The notes beneath the pieces were generated by a model. It did not search any database, was not told where the DNA came from, and saw only the letters and a program-made list of their open reading frames with translations. A DNA stretch of 64,000 bases from CAYRDC01 sp964422925 (GTDB lineage Bacteria > Bacteroidota > Bacteroidia > Chitinophagales > S012-47): contig CAYRDC010000001.1 of the NCBI GenBank assembly GCA_964422925.1, positions 1-64,000 on the forward strand, in the 5' to 3' direction. A program made the translations under genes and the position numbers. The stretch's first letter is position 1. Each line of letters starts with the position of its first letter. This document shows, piece after piece, positions 16,316 through 25,347 of the stretch.

Positions 16316-19300
16316 TTATCCGAGCAAGTAAGGCTTTAGCCATTTTCTGGTTTCTTCCTCACTGGTTTCGTATCTGGCAGCCAGGTCTTTGAGCTGGTCT
16401 TCCAGAATTTTTCCCACACCAAAATATTTTGCCTGCGGGTGCGCGAAATACATCCCGCAAACCGATGCGGCCGGCTGCATAGCCAGGTTTTCGGTCAGTT
16501 GAATTCCTGTTTTTCCAGGTACATCCATGAGGCTGAACAGAATAAATTTCAGGCGATGGTCCGGGCATGCCGGATAGCCGGGAGCCGGCCGGATGCCGCG
16601 GTAGTGCTCCGCAATCAACCCGCAAATATCCAGGTTTTCGTCCGGGACGTATCCCCAGACCGATTTTCTGATTTTTTCATGCAAATACTCCGCGAAGGCT
16701 TCCGCCAGCCGGTCGGCAAGGGCTTTCAGCATGATAGCCTGATAGTCATCCATGGCATCCGCAAAACGTTGCAGCGCTTTTTCTATGCCCAGTCCGGCCG
16801 TAACAGCAAAGGCACCGAAATAATCCATCCTGCCCGAAGTGACCGGGGCGATATAATCCGCCAGGCAATAATTCGGGGCAGAACCTTTTTTCCGGATCTG
16901 CTGGCGCATCATGGGTAACCGTGCCCGCACCTCCCGGCCGGACAAATCATACACCAGGATATCATCGCCATCACTTTGAGCGGGCCATACAGCTGTTACA
17001 CCTTTCAGCCCCAGCCATTTTTCCTTACGGATTACCTCCAGCATGGCATTGGCGTCATCCAGCAAACGCCTGGCCTCTTTCCCATATCGCGCATTTTCCA
17101 GGATGTCCGGGTATTTTCCTTTCAGCTCCCAAAGCCGGAAGAAAGGGGACCAGTCTATGTAAGGAATGAGCTCTTCCACGGTAACCTTTGAGAAGGTATG
17201 GATGCCCGGGTGGGCGGGTGGGCAAATATCCGCCTCTTCCGGATCGAACGGAATACGGTTTGCCCGGGCCTGTTCCAGGGATACGTATGCCTGACGGCCG
17301 CGGCCGGATAAATATTTTTCGCGCAGTGAAGCATATTCCCCGGCAATGCGCTCCCGGTACTTGAAGGACTCGTTACCCAGCAGGTTGCCGACCACTTGCA
17401 CGGCCCTGGAGGCATCCGGTACATGCACCGTAAGGTTTCCCTTGTAGACCGGCATAATCTTTACGACCGTGTGGGTTCTGGAGGTAGTAGCCCCCCCGAT
17501 CAGTAAAGGAATGGTAAACCCGTTGCGCTGCATTTCCGAAGCCACGTGAACCATTTCATCGAGGGAGGGCGTTATCAACCCGCTCAATCCCAGCAAATCG
17601 GCTTTCTCTTCACGAACGGCTTTTAAGATCACATCGGCCGGCACCATCACGCCCAGGTCGATGACTTCATAGTTGTTGCAGGCAAGAACCACCGAGACGA
17701 TATTTTTCCCGATGTCGTGCACATCTCCCTTCACGGTAGCCAGGACAACCTTGCCCGCCTTACGGGCCTGCCCCTTCTGCCTGGCCTCTATGTACGGAGT
17801 CAGGTAGGCCACGGCTTTTTTCATTACGCGGGCGCTTTTCACTACCTGGGGCAGAAACATCTTGCCGGATCCGAAGAGATCACCCACTTCATTCATTCCT
17901 TCCATCAGCGGGCCTTCAATAATATCCAGCGGATCAGGATACTGCTGCCGGGCTTCTTCTGCGTCTTGTTCAATGTATTTGTCGATTCCCTTGACCAGGC
18001 TGTAGGCCAGCCTTTTTTCCACGGACCATTCACGCCATTCTTTCTGTTTGCGTTTTTCGCGCTGCGTATCGGTAACCGTGGCGGCATAGGCCAGCAAGCG
18101 TTCCGTAGCGTCCGGCCTCCGGTTGAAGATTACATCTTCCACCAGCTCCAGCAGATCAGTCTGTATATCCCCGTAAATAGTAATCATCCCCGCGTTGACA
18201 ATGCCCATGTCCATACCGGCTTTCACGGCATGGTATAAAAACACGGAATGTATGGCTTCCCGGATGGCATTGTTTCCGCGGAAGGCAAACGAAAGGTTGG
18301 AAACGCCCCCGCTGACCAGACAACCGGGCAGGTTTTCCTTAATCCAGCGCACCGCCCACAGGTAGTTCACCGCGTAATCATTATGCTCTTCCATGCCGGT
18401 GGCAATGGCCAGGATGTTGGGATCGAAGATGATGTCCTGCGGAGGAAAACCGGCCTTATCGCGCAGCAGGCGCCAGGCGCGCTGGCAGATTTCGATTTTC
18501 CGTTCAAAAGAAGCGGCCTGCCCTTCTTCGTCAAAGGCCATGACGATGACAGCCGCGCCATATTTGCGGATAAGCCGGGCTTTTTCCAGGAAGGACTCTT
18601 CGCCTTCTTTCAGGGAAATGCTGTTGACGATTCCCTTTCCCTGCAGGCATTTCAGCCCTGCTTCCAGCACTTCCCATTTGCTGCTGTCGATCATGATCGG
18701 GACCCGGGCTATGTCCGGTTCCGCGGCCAGCAGGTTCAGAAAACGGGTCATGGCTGCCACTGAGTCAATCAGGCCTTCATCCATATTAACATCGAGGATC
18801 TGGGCTCCGTTTTCGACTTGCTGGCGGGCCACGGAAAGGGCTTCCTCATAATTTTCTTCCCGGATCAACTTCCGGAACCGGGCGGAACCCGACACATTGG
18901 TTCTTTCTCCCACATTGACAAAGTTTGACCCCTCAAACAGCATGAGGGCCTCCAGGCCGCTGAATGCCGGGTAGGGAACCGGTTCGGGAGGTTTCCGGGG
19001 CGGATACTCCGAGGCGAGCTTGCTCAATGTCCGGATATGGTCGGGGGTGGTGCCGCAGCAACCGCCAATGATGTTCACCCAGCCGTTTTCAAGCCATTCC
19101 CGCACATAGGAAGCTGTTATTTCAGCGGTCTCATCATATTCGCCCAGTTCGTTGGGCAACCCCGCGTTGGGATAGGCGCTCACCGGGAAATGCGTTTTTT
19201 CAGCCAGCTCAGCCAGGTGGGGAGTTAGCTGTTTTGCCCCGAGGGCACAATTAAAACCAATGCTTAACAAGGGTACATGCGAGACGGACACCAGGAAGGC

Positions 19301-19999
19301 TTCCACCGTTTGCCCGGAAAGGGTCCGCCCGCTGTTGTCCGTGATGGTGCCTGAAACCATTACCGGCCAGCGCTTGCCCCGGGCTTCAAATTCCGTTTCA
19401 ATGGCAAACAAAGCCGCCTTGGCGTTCAACGTGTCAAAGACGGTTTCTACCAACAGTATATCCACCCCGCCATCCAGCAGACCCTGTACCTGCTCACGAT
19501 AGGCCAGGTACAAGTCGTCAAAGGTAACGGCCCGGTAGCCCGGGTTATTGACATCAGGCGACATGGAAGCGGTTTTGTTGGTAGGCCCCATGCTACCGGC
19601 CACAAAACGAGGTTTATCAGGGTTCTTCCGGGTAAACTCATCCGCGGCCTCGCGGGCAAGCCGGGCAGATTCTTTGTTTAATTCATACACTATGCCTTCC
19701 AGGCCATAATCGGCCTGGGCAATCCGTGTACCGGAAAAGGTATTGGTTTCGATGATATCCGCACCGGCTCCCAGGTAAGCGCGATGGATGCCGCTGATAA
19801 TATCCGGCCGGGTGAGGCTCAGCAAATCATTATTCCCCTTGAGCGGTTGCGGGTGATCCGCAAACCGCTTGCCCCTGAAATCCTTCTCCTCCAGGACATG
19901 GCGCTGAATCATGGTTCCCATGGCACCATCCATAACCAATATCCGCTCTGCCAGGATATTCCGCAATAATGCTTCCTTGTTGGATAGTTTGTCGTTCAT
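16316..19999 (-). CDS. metH: cobalamin-dependent methionine synthase MetH
   Basis: 1227 residues, full length. It transfers a methyl group from methyltetrahydrofolate to homocysteine. Modules in order: homocysteine-binding barrel (1-330) with zinc ligands C251, C314 and C315 (GFNCALG, GGCCGTTP); pterin-binding barrel (about 345-625); cobalamin cap and Rossmann domains (about 650-880) with the lower-ligand motif DVHDIG, H761; and the SAM-dependent reactivation domain (about 900-1227), which includes RPAPGYPACPDH. No part is missing. A SAM-I riboswitch and a good promoter lie upstream, so transcript output should fall when SAM is plentiful. The partner metF is divergently encoded. Confidence 0.97.
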   Translation of the reverse strand: MNDKLSNKEALLRNILAERILVMDGAMGTMIQRHVLEEKDFRGKRFADHPQPLKGNNDLLSLTRPDIISGIHRAYLGAGADIIETNTFSGTRIAQADYGLEGIVYELNKESARLAREAADEFTRKNPDKPRFVAGSMGPTNKTASMSPDVNNPGYRAVTFDDLYLAYREQVQGLLDGGVDILLVETVFDTLNAKAALFAIETEFEARGKRWPVMVSGTITDNSGRTLSGQTVEAFLVSVSHVPLLSIGFNCALGAKQLTPHLAELAEKTHFPVSAYPNAGLPNELGEYDETAEITASYVREWLENGWVNIIGGCCGTTPDHIRTLSKLASEYPPRKPPEPVPYPAFSGLEALMLFEGSNFVNVGERTNVSGSARFRKLIREENYEEALSVARQQVENGAQILDVNMDEGLIDSVAAMTRFLNLLAAEPDIARVPIMIDSSKWEVLEAGLKCLQGKGIVNSISLKEGEESFLEKARLIRKYGAAVIVMAFDEEGQAASFERKIEICQRAWRLLRDKAGFPPQDIIFDPNILAIATGMEEHNDYAVNYLWAVRWIKENLPGCLVSGGVSNLSFAFRGNNAIREAIHSVFLYHAVKAGMDMGIVNAGMITIYGDIQTDLLELVEDVIFNRRPDATERLLAYAATVTDTQREKRKQKEWREWSVEKRLAYSLVKGIDKYIEQDAEEARQQYPDPLDIIEGPLMEGMNEVGDLFGSGKMFLPQVVKSARVMKKAVAYLTPYIEARQKGQARKAGKVVLATVKGDVHDIGKNIVSVVLACNNYEVIDLGVMVPADVILKAVREEKADLLGLSGLITPSLDEMVHVASEMQRNGFTIPLLIGGATTSRTHTVVKIMPVYKGNLTVHVPDASRAVQVVGNLLGNESFKYRERIAGEYASLREKYLSGRGRQAYVSLEQARANRIPFDPEEADICPPAHPGIHTFSKVTVEELIPYIDWSPFFRLWELKGKYPDILENARYGKEARRLLDDANAMLEVIRKEKWLGLKGVTAVWPAQSDGDDILVYDLSGREVRARLPMMRQQIRKKGSAPNYCLADYIAPVTSGRMDYFGAFAVTAGLGIEKALQRFADAMDDYQAIMLKALADRLAEAFAEYLHEKIRKSVWGYVPDENLDICGLIAEHYRGIRPAPGYPACPDHRLKFILFSLMDVPGKTGIQLTENLAMQPAASVCGMYFAHPQAKYFGVGKILEDQLKDLAARYETSEEETRKWLKPYLLG

Positions 20000-20045
20000 A
20001 TTACTGTTTGCTGGCGGTAAGAAGCGGGCCGGTGAGGTAAAAAAC

Positions 20046-20097
20046 AGCGGGGATGTATTTCAATCCGGCAATGCTTTTTCCCTTATCTTTCCCCGCC
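20046..20097 (-). promoter_or_regulatory. possible expression platform of the SAM-I riboswitch
   Basis: On the minus strand GGCGGGGA (20097-20090, the 3' side of riboswitch stem P4) can pair with TCCCCGCT (20053-20046), which is followed by G and six T (20044-20039). That has the form of an intrinsic terminator, and it cannot form while P4 is paired. The pairing is seen in the sequence; whether it operates is inference. Its 36-base loop makes it kinetically weaker than P4. Confidence 0.4.
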
Positions 20098-20189
20098 CGG
20101 AGCGGGGTAGGATGTGGCACCTTTGTCCGGCTTCCCGGACAGGTTGCCAAGGCTTCACCGGGCCCATTCCCTCCACCTTTCGTGATAAG
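20082..20189 (-). ncRNA. SAM-I (S-box) riboswitch
   Basis: Read on the minus strand the element has the S-box layout: P1 closed by CTTATC (20189-20184) and GATAAG (20087-20082), the conserved GGTGGAGGGA in the 5' side of P2, GGTGAAGCCTTGGCAACC, a P3 hairpin TGTCCGG/CCGGACA, the core AAAGGTGCCACATCC, and a P4 hairpin CCCCGC/GCGGGG followed by GAAAGAT. All four stems are intact. It binds S-adenosylmethionine and here lies in the metH leader, about 80 bp before the ATG. Confidence 0.93.
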
Positions 20190-20220
20190 TTATTGCCGGA
20201 AAAAAGCAATAATCAGGCAG

Positions 20221-20252
20221 TAAAGCTACTTCGAATTCACCGGGAATTCAAA
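20221..20252 (-). promoter_or_regulatory. metH promoter, Bacteroidota type
   Basis: On the minus strand TTTG (20252-20249) is followed by 20 bases and then TAGCTTTA (20228-20221), a 7 of 8 match to the -7 consensus TAnnTTTG at the right distance from a -33 TTTG. The predicted start of transcription near 20213 is about 25 bases before the first base of the riboswitch, so promoter, aptamer and gene are in the expected order. Confidence 0.7.
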
Positions 20253-20436
20253 AAAATTCCTGCTCATTCCGGATTTCGGCTCCTTTCTGATAATTGTCTG
20301 GTTTCAGCAGGATTGATTACTATTGCAAAGTTTTTCCAAGAAAAATCCGGCTGAACCCCAGCCCGTCAAACGTATCAGGGAACAAAGAAACATTTTGTAA
20401 CCTTTGCCTTGATATGGCAGTAAATGAGGCCATATT

Positions 20437-21390
20437 GTGAAAGTAACCGAACACATTGAAAAAGCTGGCAAAACCTTGGTTTCTTTTGAGATTCTTCCTC
20501 CGCTCAAAGGAATCGGTATCCAGGCGGTATACGACATCCTGGACCCTTTAATGGAATTCAGCCCCCCCTTTATTGACGTAACCTATCACCGGGAAGAATT
20601 CATTTACAAGCAACGGGATGGCGGTTATTATGAAAAAATTGCCATACGGAAACGGCCGGGGACCGTTGGCATATGTGCGGCCATCATGAACCGCTACCAG
20701 GTTGACGCGGTGCCGCACCTGATTTGTGGCGGATTTACCCGGGAAGAAACCGAAAATGCCCTGATAGACCTGAGTTTCCTCGGGATTGACAATGTGCTGG
20801 CTATCCGGGGCGATGTGCGCAAACCGGATGAAACCTTTGTACCTGAACCGGGCGGGCATACTTATGCCATTGACCTCGTCCGGCAGATTGTAAACATGAA
20901 CCAGGGAAAATACTTGCATGAGGAAACCCGTGACGGGGTGAATTCGAATTTTTGCATTGGCGTGGCCGGCTATCCGGAAAAGCATTTCGAGGCGCCCAAT
21001 ATGAAAAGCGACCTTAAGTTCCTGAAAGCAAAAATCGATGCCGGGGCCAGCTATGTGGTCACCCAAATGTTTTTTGACAACGAAAAATATTTCGACTTTG
21101 TAAAACAATGCCGGGCGCTGGGTATCCAGGTTCCGATCATTCCGGGATTGAAACCGCTGACCAAACGCAGCCAGCTTACCACACTTCCCCGTACTTTTTA
21201 TGTTAACATACCGGACGAATTATCAGAAGCAGTGGAAAAATGCAAATCGGATAAAGAGGTCAGGCAGGTAGGTATTGAATGGTGCATCCAGCAGTCCAAA
21301 GAGCTTATGGCAGCCGGAGTCCCGGTCATCCATTATTACACTTTGGGTAGTGTAAAGACCATCCGGGAAGTTGTTTCCAACGTATTTTAA
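20437..21390 (+). CDS. metF: 5,10-methylenetetrahydrofolate reductase MetF
   Basis: 317 residues. An FAD-dependent barrel enzyme that makes 5-methyltetrahydrofolate, the methyl donor for MetH. The start is GTG at 20437; no in-frame ATG lies before the conserved VSFEILPP (catalytic glutamate E18). Further hallmarks are GDVRKPDE (about 128-135), FCIGVAGYPEKH, and the ITQMFFD-like VVTQMFFDNEKYF. It is divergent from metH across a 437-bp region. The riboswitch found there is oriented towards metH only, and I see no equivalent on this side. The stop codon overlaps that of birA on the opposite strand. Confidence 0.95.
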   Translation: MKVTEHIEKAGKTLVSFEILPPLKGIGIQAVYDILDPLMEFSPPFIDVTYHREEFIYKQRDGGYYEKIAIRKRPGTVGICAAIMNRYQVDAVPHLICGGFTREETENALIDLSFLGIDNVLAIRGDVRKPDETFVPEPGGHTYAIDLVRQIVNMNQGKYLHEETRDGVNSNFCIGVAGYPEKHFEAPNMKSDLKFLKAKIDAGASYVVTQMFFDNEKYFDFVKQCRALGIQVPIIPGLKPLTKRSQLTTLPRTFYVNIPDELSEAVEKCKSDKEVRQVGIEWCIQQSKELMAAGVPVIHYYTLGSVKTIREVVSNVF

Positions 21391-22139
21391 TACAGGTATT
21401 CGATTTCCTTAAACCGGAAGGCACGAATTTTTCCGGCCATTTCCACTTCCAGCAATCCGGAAGGGCTTACGCCCCGGATGATTCCCTTAAAAATTTCTTC
21501 CCCCCGCCTGAAGGTAAGCTCCTCTCCGCGGCCAAAGAGATGCCTGAACCATTCTTCACGAAGGGCTGAATACTTTCCTTCACGCAGTGCAATAAGCTGA
21601 TCTTCAATAGACTGAACCACTGGTGGTAAATGCTCCAGGGGATCCGAATCCCTGTCGGTAAACCGGCACAAACTGGCTGCCCGCGGAGCTGCGGCCGAAA
21701 ATGTTTTTTGATTGACATTGATGCCAACACCGGCAATGCAGGTTTCCAAATAAGAACCGGTAAGAATATTCTCAATTAAAATGCCGCTAACTTTTTTGTT
21801 TTCAATCAGGATATCATTGGGCCATTTGACCCGGACCGGCAAGCCCGTATATCCGGCCAGGTAGTTGCGCACCCCCAGGCTCACAACCATGCTCAGGCTG
21901 AAAACCTGGCTGGCAGCGACAAAGCGGGGGAAAAATACCAGGCTGAACAACAGGTTTTTCCCGGGCTCCGATTCCCATTTACTGCCATAATGGCCTCTTC
22001 CTGACTCCTGCTCAGTGGTAAAAATGACAGCCGGTAATTTTATTTTCTTTTCATTAATCCACGCCCTGGCTACATCATTGGTGGAACCCGTCCTTGCCAA
22101 ATAAATCCAATCGGTGAACCAGGAAGCGGAAGCAAACAA
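21387..22139 (-). CDS. birA: biotin--[acetyl-CoA-carboxylase] ligase BirA
   Basis: Catalytic-only biotin protein ligase (about 250 residues) without the N-terminal DNA-binding domain of E. coli BirA. It attaches biotin to the carrier domain of acetyl-CoA carboxylase. Motifs: RTGSTND near the start, the biotin-AMP loop GRGHYGSKW, VKWPNDI, and KVSGILIE. The open frame runs up to an ATG at 22232, but that would overlap the start of divergent rsfS and encode a Cys/Phe-rich extension unlike the family. A perfect -7 box at 22137-22144 also argues for a later start. I place it at TTG 22139, with low certainty; the conserved part begins at about 22105. Confidence 0.85.
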   Translation of the reverse strand: MFASASWFTDWIYLARTGSTNDVARAWINEKKIKLPAVIFTTEQESGRGHYGSKWESEPGKNLLFSLVFFPRFVAASQVFSLSMVVSLGVRNYLAGYTGLPVRVKWPNDILIENKKVSGILIENILTGSYLETCIAGVGINVNQKTFSAAAPRAASLCRFTDRDSDPLEHLPPVVQSIEDQLIALREGKYSALREEWFRHLFGRGEELTFRRGEEIFKGIIRGVSPSGLLEVEMAGKIRAFRFKEIEYLY

Positions 22140-22144
22140 AACTA
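22137..22144 (-). promoter_or_regulatory. possible -7 box for birA
   Basis: The minus strand reads TAGTTTTG, a full match to TAnnTTTG. No clear TTTG is seen at -33. If used, transcription would begin near 22130, so the start codon must lie further in than the longest open frame suggests. Confidence 0.35.
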
Positions 22145-22198
22145 TTTGTATTTTTGTTATTGATTTACAGTAACTAAACGAAAATACACAGAAGCATC

Positions 22199-22588
22199 TT
22201 GAATCAAAAAGCCACGACCAGAAATACTTCACCGTCAGCGCTGGAAATTTTAAAAGAAACTATTATTGATTGTATCAGAGATAAAAAAGGAGAATCCATT
22301 GTTTGCCTGAATCTTTCGGCTATTCCCGAAGCGGTAACAGACTATTTTATTATCTGCGATGCTTCCAATCCCGTTCAGGTGAAGGCCATATCCGAGCATA
22401 TCGCAAAAAAAGTCAAAGAACAACTCAATGAACCGGCCTGGCACATTGAAGGGTTGGGCAACATGGAATGGGTTTTGATCGATTATGTTGACATTGTTGT
22501 TCATGTATTTCAAACCCATATTCGGCAAGTGTATCAGCTGGAGCTTTTATGGTCGGATGCGCCATTGCAGAAATACAGTGAAGCCTGA
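22199..22588 (+). CDS. rsfS: ribosome silencing factor RsfS
   Basis: 129 residues, normal for the family. It binds ribosomal protein L14 and blocks joining of the subunits when nutrients are short. Diagnostic segments are AVTDYFIICDASNPVQVKA (about 42-60) and GNMEWVLIDYVDIVVHVF (about 87-104). The start is TTG at 22199; no in-frame ATG precedes the conserved core. It opens a plus-strand run (ftsH 39 bp downstream), an order common in Bacteroidota. Confidence 0.93.
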   Translation: MNQKATTRNTSPSALEILKETIIDCIRDKKGESIVCLNLSAIPEAVTDYFIICDASNPVQVKAISEHIAKKVKEQLNEPAWHIEGLGNMEWVLIDYVDIVVHVFQTHIRQVYQLELLWSDAPLQKYSEA

Positions 22589-22627
22589 CAGGCCGCAGAT
22601 CAATCACAACACTAAAAAAACGCTTAC

Positions 22628-24700
22628 ATGGCCGATAATATAAATGATCCAAACGATCAAAAACCCAGGAGCAAAAACCGGTTCAGTTTTTACTGGATAT
22701 ACGGCATCATCCTGCTGGGATTACTCGGGCTTCAGTTCCTGAGTTTTAATTCCACAGAAGAAATTTCCGAGAAAAAATTTAAGCAAATGCTTGCCGCTCA
22801 CGAGGTAGAAAAAGTGGAAGTGGTCAATGGCAAGTATGTGGAAGTCTATATCAAAGAAGACGCGTTAAAGCAGGATAAATACAAAGATGTCAGGAGCAGG
22901 CGGTTTGGCGGAGGGATAAATCCCGGGCCGCATTATGAATTCCAGATTCTGGACCCCGGAGAGTTCAAGAAGGAAATGAATGAGTTTCAGAAAGACTGGC
23001 CTGAGGAAGATAAGCTGGAAATTTATGCCGTGACGCGAACCGACTGGACCGGCCAGATACTAAGCTGGGTATTTCCGATATTAATTATCGTAGCCATCTG
23101 GTTGTTCATCATGCGAAGGGTGTCCTCGGGAATGGGTGGAGCCGGAGGGCAGATTTTCAATATCGGCAAATCGAAAGCCAGCCTGTATGATAAAAACACC
23201 CAGGTAAATGTCACCTTTGACGATGTAGCCGGACTGGAGGAAGCCAAGGAAGAAGTTATGGAAGTGGTTGACTTTTTGAAAAACCCTTCCAAATACACGT
23301 CCCTTGGTGGTAAAATTCCGAAGGGCGTACTGTTGGTGGGTCCTCCAGGAACCGGAAAAACCCTGATTGCCAAGGCTATGGCCGGGGAAGCCCAGGTTCC
23401 GTTTTTTTCCATCTCCGGATCTGATTTTGTCGAAATGTTTGTTGGGGTAGGCGCTTCCCGGGTACGCGACTTGTTCAAGCAGGCCCGTGAAAAGGCGCCA
23501 TGTATCATATTTATTGATGAAATCGATGCCATAGGCCGGGCCAGGGGCAAACAATTGATCCAGGGAAACGATGAAAGAGAAAATACGCTGAATCAGCTTT
23601 TGGTTGAAATGGACGGGTTCAGCAGTGAAAAAGGAGTGATTATCATTGCCGCTACCAACCGTCCGGATATTCTCGACCAGGCTCTGCTGCGGCCGGGACG
23701 GTTCGACCGTACCATTGCCATCGACAAGCCCGACCTGGTTGCCCGGGAACAGATTTTCAAGGTACATATGAAACCTTTAAAAATCGATACAAAAGTTTCC
23801 GCCAAACGGCTGGCCGAATTGACCCCGGGGTTTGTGGGAGCCGATATTGCCAATGTCTGCAACGAGGCAGCCCTGATCGCTGCCAGGAATGGCAAAAAAC
23901 ATATCGAGATAGATGACTTCCAGGATGCAATCGACCGGAGCATTGGCGGTCTGGAGCGGAAGAATAAACTGATCAGCCCCGAGGAGAAAAAGATTATCGC
24001 ATATCATGAAGCCGGTCACGCAGTGTGCGGATGGTACTTACCGGAAGCAGACCCGCTGCTGAAAGTCACCATTGTGCCCAGGGGCGTAGCCGCACTCGGA
24101 TATGCCCAGTACCTGCCCAAAGAGCAATACCTGATGACTACCGAACAGTTGAAAGACCGTATCTGCAAATCCTTGGGGGGCCGGGCGGCTGAACAAATCG
24201 TATTCGGCAAAATTTCTACCGGAGCTCAAAACGACCTGGAACAGGTTACCAAAATGGCTTATGCTATGGTAACCATCTATGGTATGAACGAAAAGATCGG
24301 CAACATTTCTTTCTATGATATGCAGAATGAGTATAGCTTCAATAAACCTTATTCCGATGAAACGGCTCACCTGATCGATGAAGAAGTGAAAAAACTGGTG
24401 GAAGAGCAATATCAGCGGGCGCTGGGTTTATTGGCCGAAAAAAGAAAAGAACTGGAAGTGCTGGCACAGAAGCTATTGGAAAAAGAAGTACTGCTGCGGG
24501 ACGACCTGGTGCAACTGATCGGCCCTTCGCCATATCATACGGAAGAGGATGATTCTGAAAATGAAGAACAACCACCGGAAAATACAGAAACTTCTGAAAC
24601 ACCTCCAGGCGATAAAACGATCATCGGGAATGGTATGGAAGGTGAAATCCCAGAGGTAACTGAAAAGGAAAGTAATCCGGAAGAACCAAAGGATGAATAA
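22628..24700 (+). CDS. ftsH: ATP-dependent zinc metalloprotease FtsH
   Basis: 690 residues. A membrane-anchored AAA+ protease that degrades unassembled or short-lived membrane and cytoplasmic proteins. Order of parts: TM1 (about 22-40), a periplasmic domain, TM2 (about 143-162), AAA module with Walker A GPPGTGKT (238-245) and Walker B IIFIDEID (293-300), then the peptidase with zinc motif HEAGH (460-464). The C-terminus after about residue 640 is an acidic low-complexity tail (EEDDSENEEQ), probably disordered. The LUD gene begins 3 bp after its stop. Confidence 0.97.
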   Translation: MADNINDPNDQKPRSKNRFSFYWIYGIILLGLLGLQFLSFNSTEEISEKKFKQMLAAHEVEKVEVVNGKYVEVYIKEDALKQDKYKDVRSRRFGGGINPGPHYEFQILDPGEFKKEMNEFQKDWPEEDKLEIYAVTRTDWTGQILSWVFPILIIVAIWLFIMRRVSSGMGGAGGQIFNIGKSKASLYDKNTQVNVTFDDVAGLEEAKEEVMEVVDFLKNPSKYTSLGGKIPKGVLLVGPPGTGKTLIAKAMAGEAQVPFFSISGSDFVEMFVGVGASRVRDLFKQAREKAPCIIFIDEIDAIGRARGKQLIQGNDERENTLNQLLVEMDGFSSEKGVIIIAATNRPDILDQALLRPGRFDRTIAIDKPDLVAREQIFKVHMKPLKIDTKVSAKRLAELTPGFVGADIANVCNEAALIAARNGKKHIEIDDFQDAIDRSIGGLERKNKLISPEEKKIIAYHEAGHAVCGWYLPEADPLLKVTIVPRGVAALGYAQYLPKEQYLMTTEQLKDRICKSLGGRAAEQIVFGKISTGAQNDLEQVTKMAYAMVTIYGMNEKIGNISFYDMQNEYSFNKPYSDETAHLIDEEVKKLVEEQYQRALGLLAEKRKELEVLAQKLLEKEVLLRDDLVQLIGPSPYHTEEDDSENEEQPPENTETSETPPGDKTIIGNGMEGEIPEVTEKESNPEEPKDE

Positions 24701-24703
24701 TAC

Positions 24704-25345
24704 ATGCCTGAAAATTCATCGAAAAGCGAAATTCTGGGCCGTATCAGGAATTCCCTGATAAAATCTACCGGGCTTCCATTCAAAGATTCTGAAGCCTCGC
24801 TCCGCGATATATATCCCAAACCGGAAGAGCCATTGGAAATTCTGTTTGCCCGTTCCTTTTCGGCACTGAACGGGGGATTTGTGTATTGCAAATCGCAGCA
24901 GGAATTTATCCGGAACCTGGAGAAATTAGCCGATACCAAAGGCTGGAAGCACCTGTTTTGCTGGGAGCCCCGTTTGCAGGATATTTTTATCAAACATGAT
25001 TTCCGGAAAAGCCGGATAGGCAAAAGCCTGGACAAAGCGGATGCCAGTGTAACTTCCTGCGAAGCACTGGTAGCCCGGACCGGCAGCATTCTCATGAGCT
25101 CCCGGCAGGAAAGCGGAAGGACTTTACCCGTTTTTCCCCCGGTGCATATAGTGGTTGCTTATCCGGACCAAATCGTATTCGACATTGAAAATGCCTTGCA
25201 GCACATACGGCAGAAATACGGGGATAACCTTCCCTCCATGATCACCCTGGAAAGCGGCCCGAGCCGGACAGCCGACATTGAAAAAACGTTGGTATTGGGC
25301 GCGCACGGTCCGAAGGAACTTTATGTATTTTTAATCGACCAGTAA
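24704..25345 (+). CDS. LUD-domain protein (LutC/YkgG-like)
   Basis: 213 residues matching the LUD fold of the LutC/YkgG group: a helical N-terminus (SKSEILGRIRNSL), SCEALVARTGSILMS (about 118-132) and the C-terminal LESGPSRTADIEKTLVLGAHGPKEL region, split here as SGPSRTADIE and GAHGPKEL. In the lactate-oxidising LutABC system this subunit works with two iron-sulfur proteins, but neither lutA nor lutB is in the window. It lies immediately behind ftsH, and this placement suggests a different, unknown role in these bacteria. Its stop is 2 bp before the GTG of the next gene. Confidence 0.85.
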   Translation: MPENSSKSEILGRIRNSLIKSTGLPFKDSEASLRDIYPKPEEPLEILFARSFSALNGGFVYCKSQQEFIRNLEKLADTKGWKHLFCWEPRLQDIFIKHDFRKSRIGKSLDKADASVTSCEALVARTGSILMSSRQESGRTLPVFPPVHIVVAYPDQIVFDIENALQHIRQKYGDNLPSMITLESGPSRTADIEKTLVLGAHGPKELYVFLIDQ

Positions 25346-25347
25346 TT

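Noticed and set aside
22199..22232. N-terminal extension of birA up to the ATG at 22232
   Set aside because: It would overlap the divergent rsfS start and has a Cys/Phe-rich sequence unlike biotin ligases.
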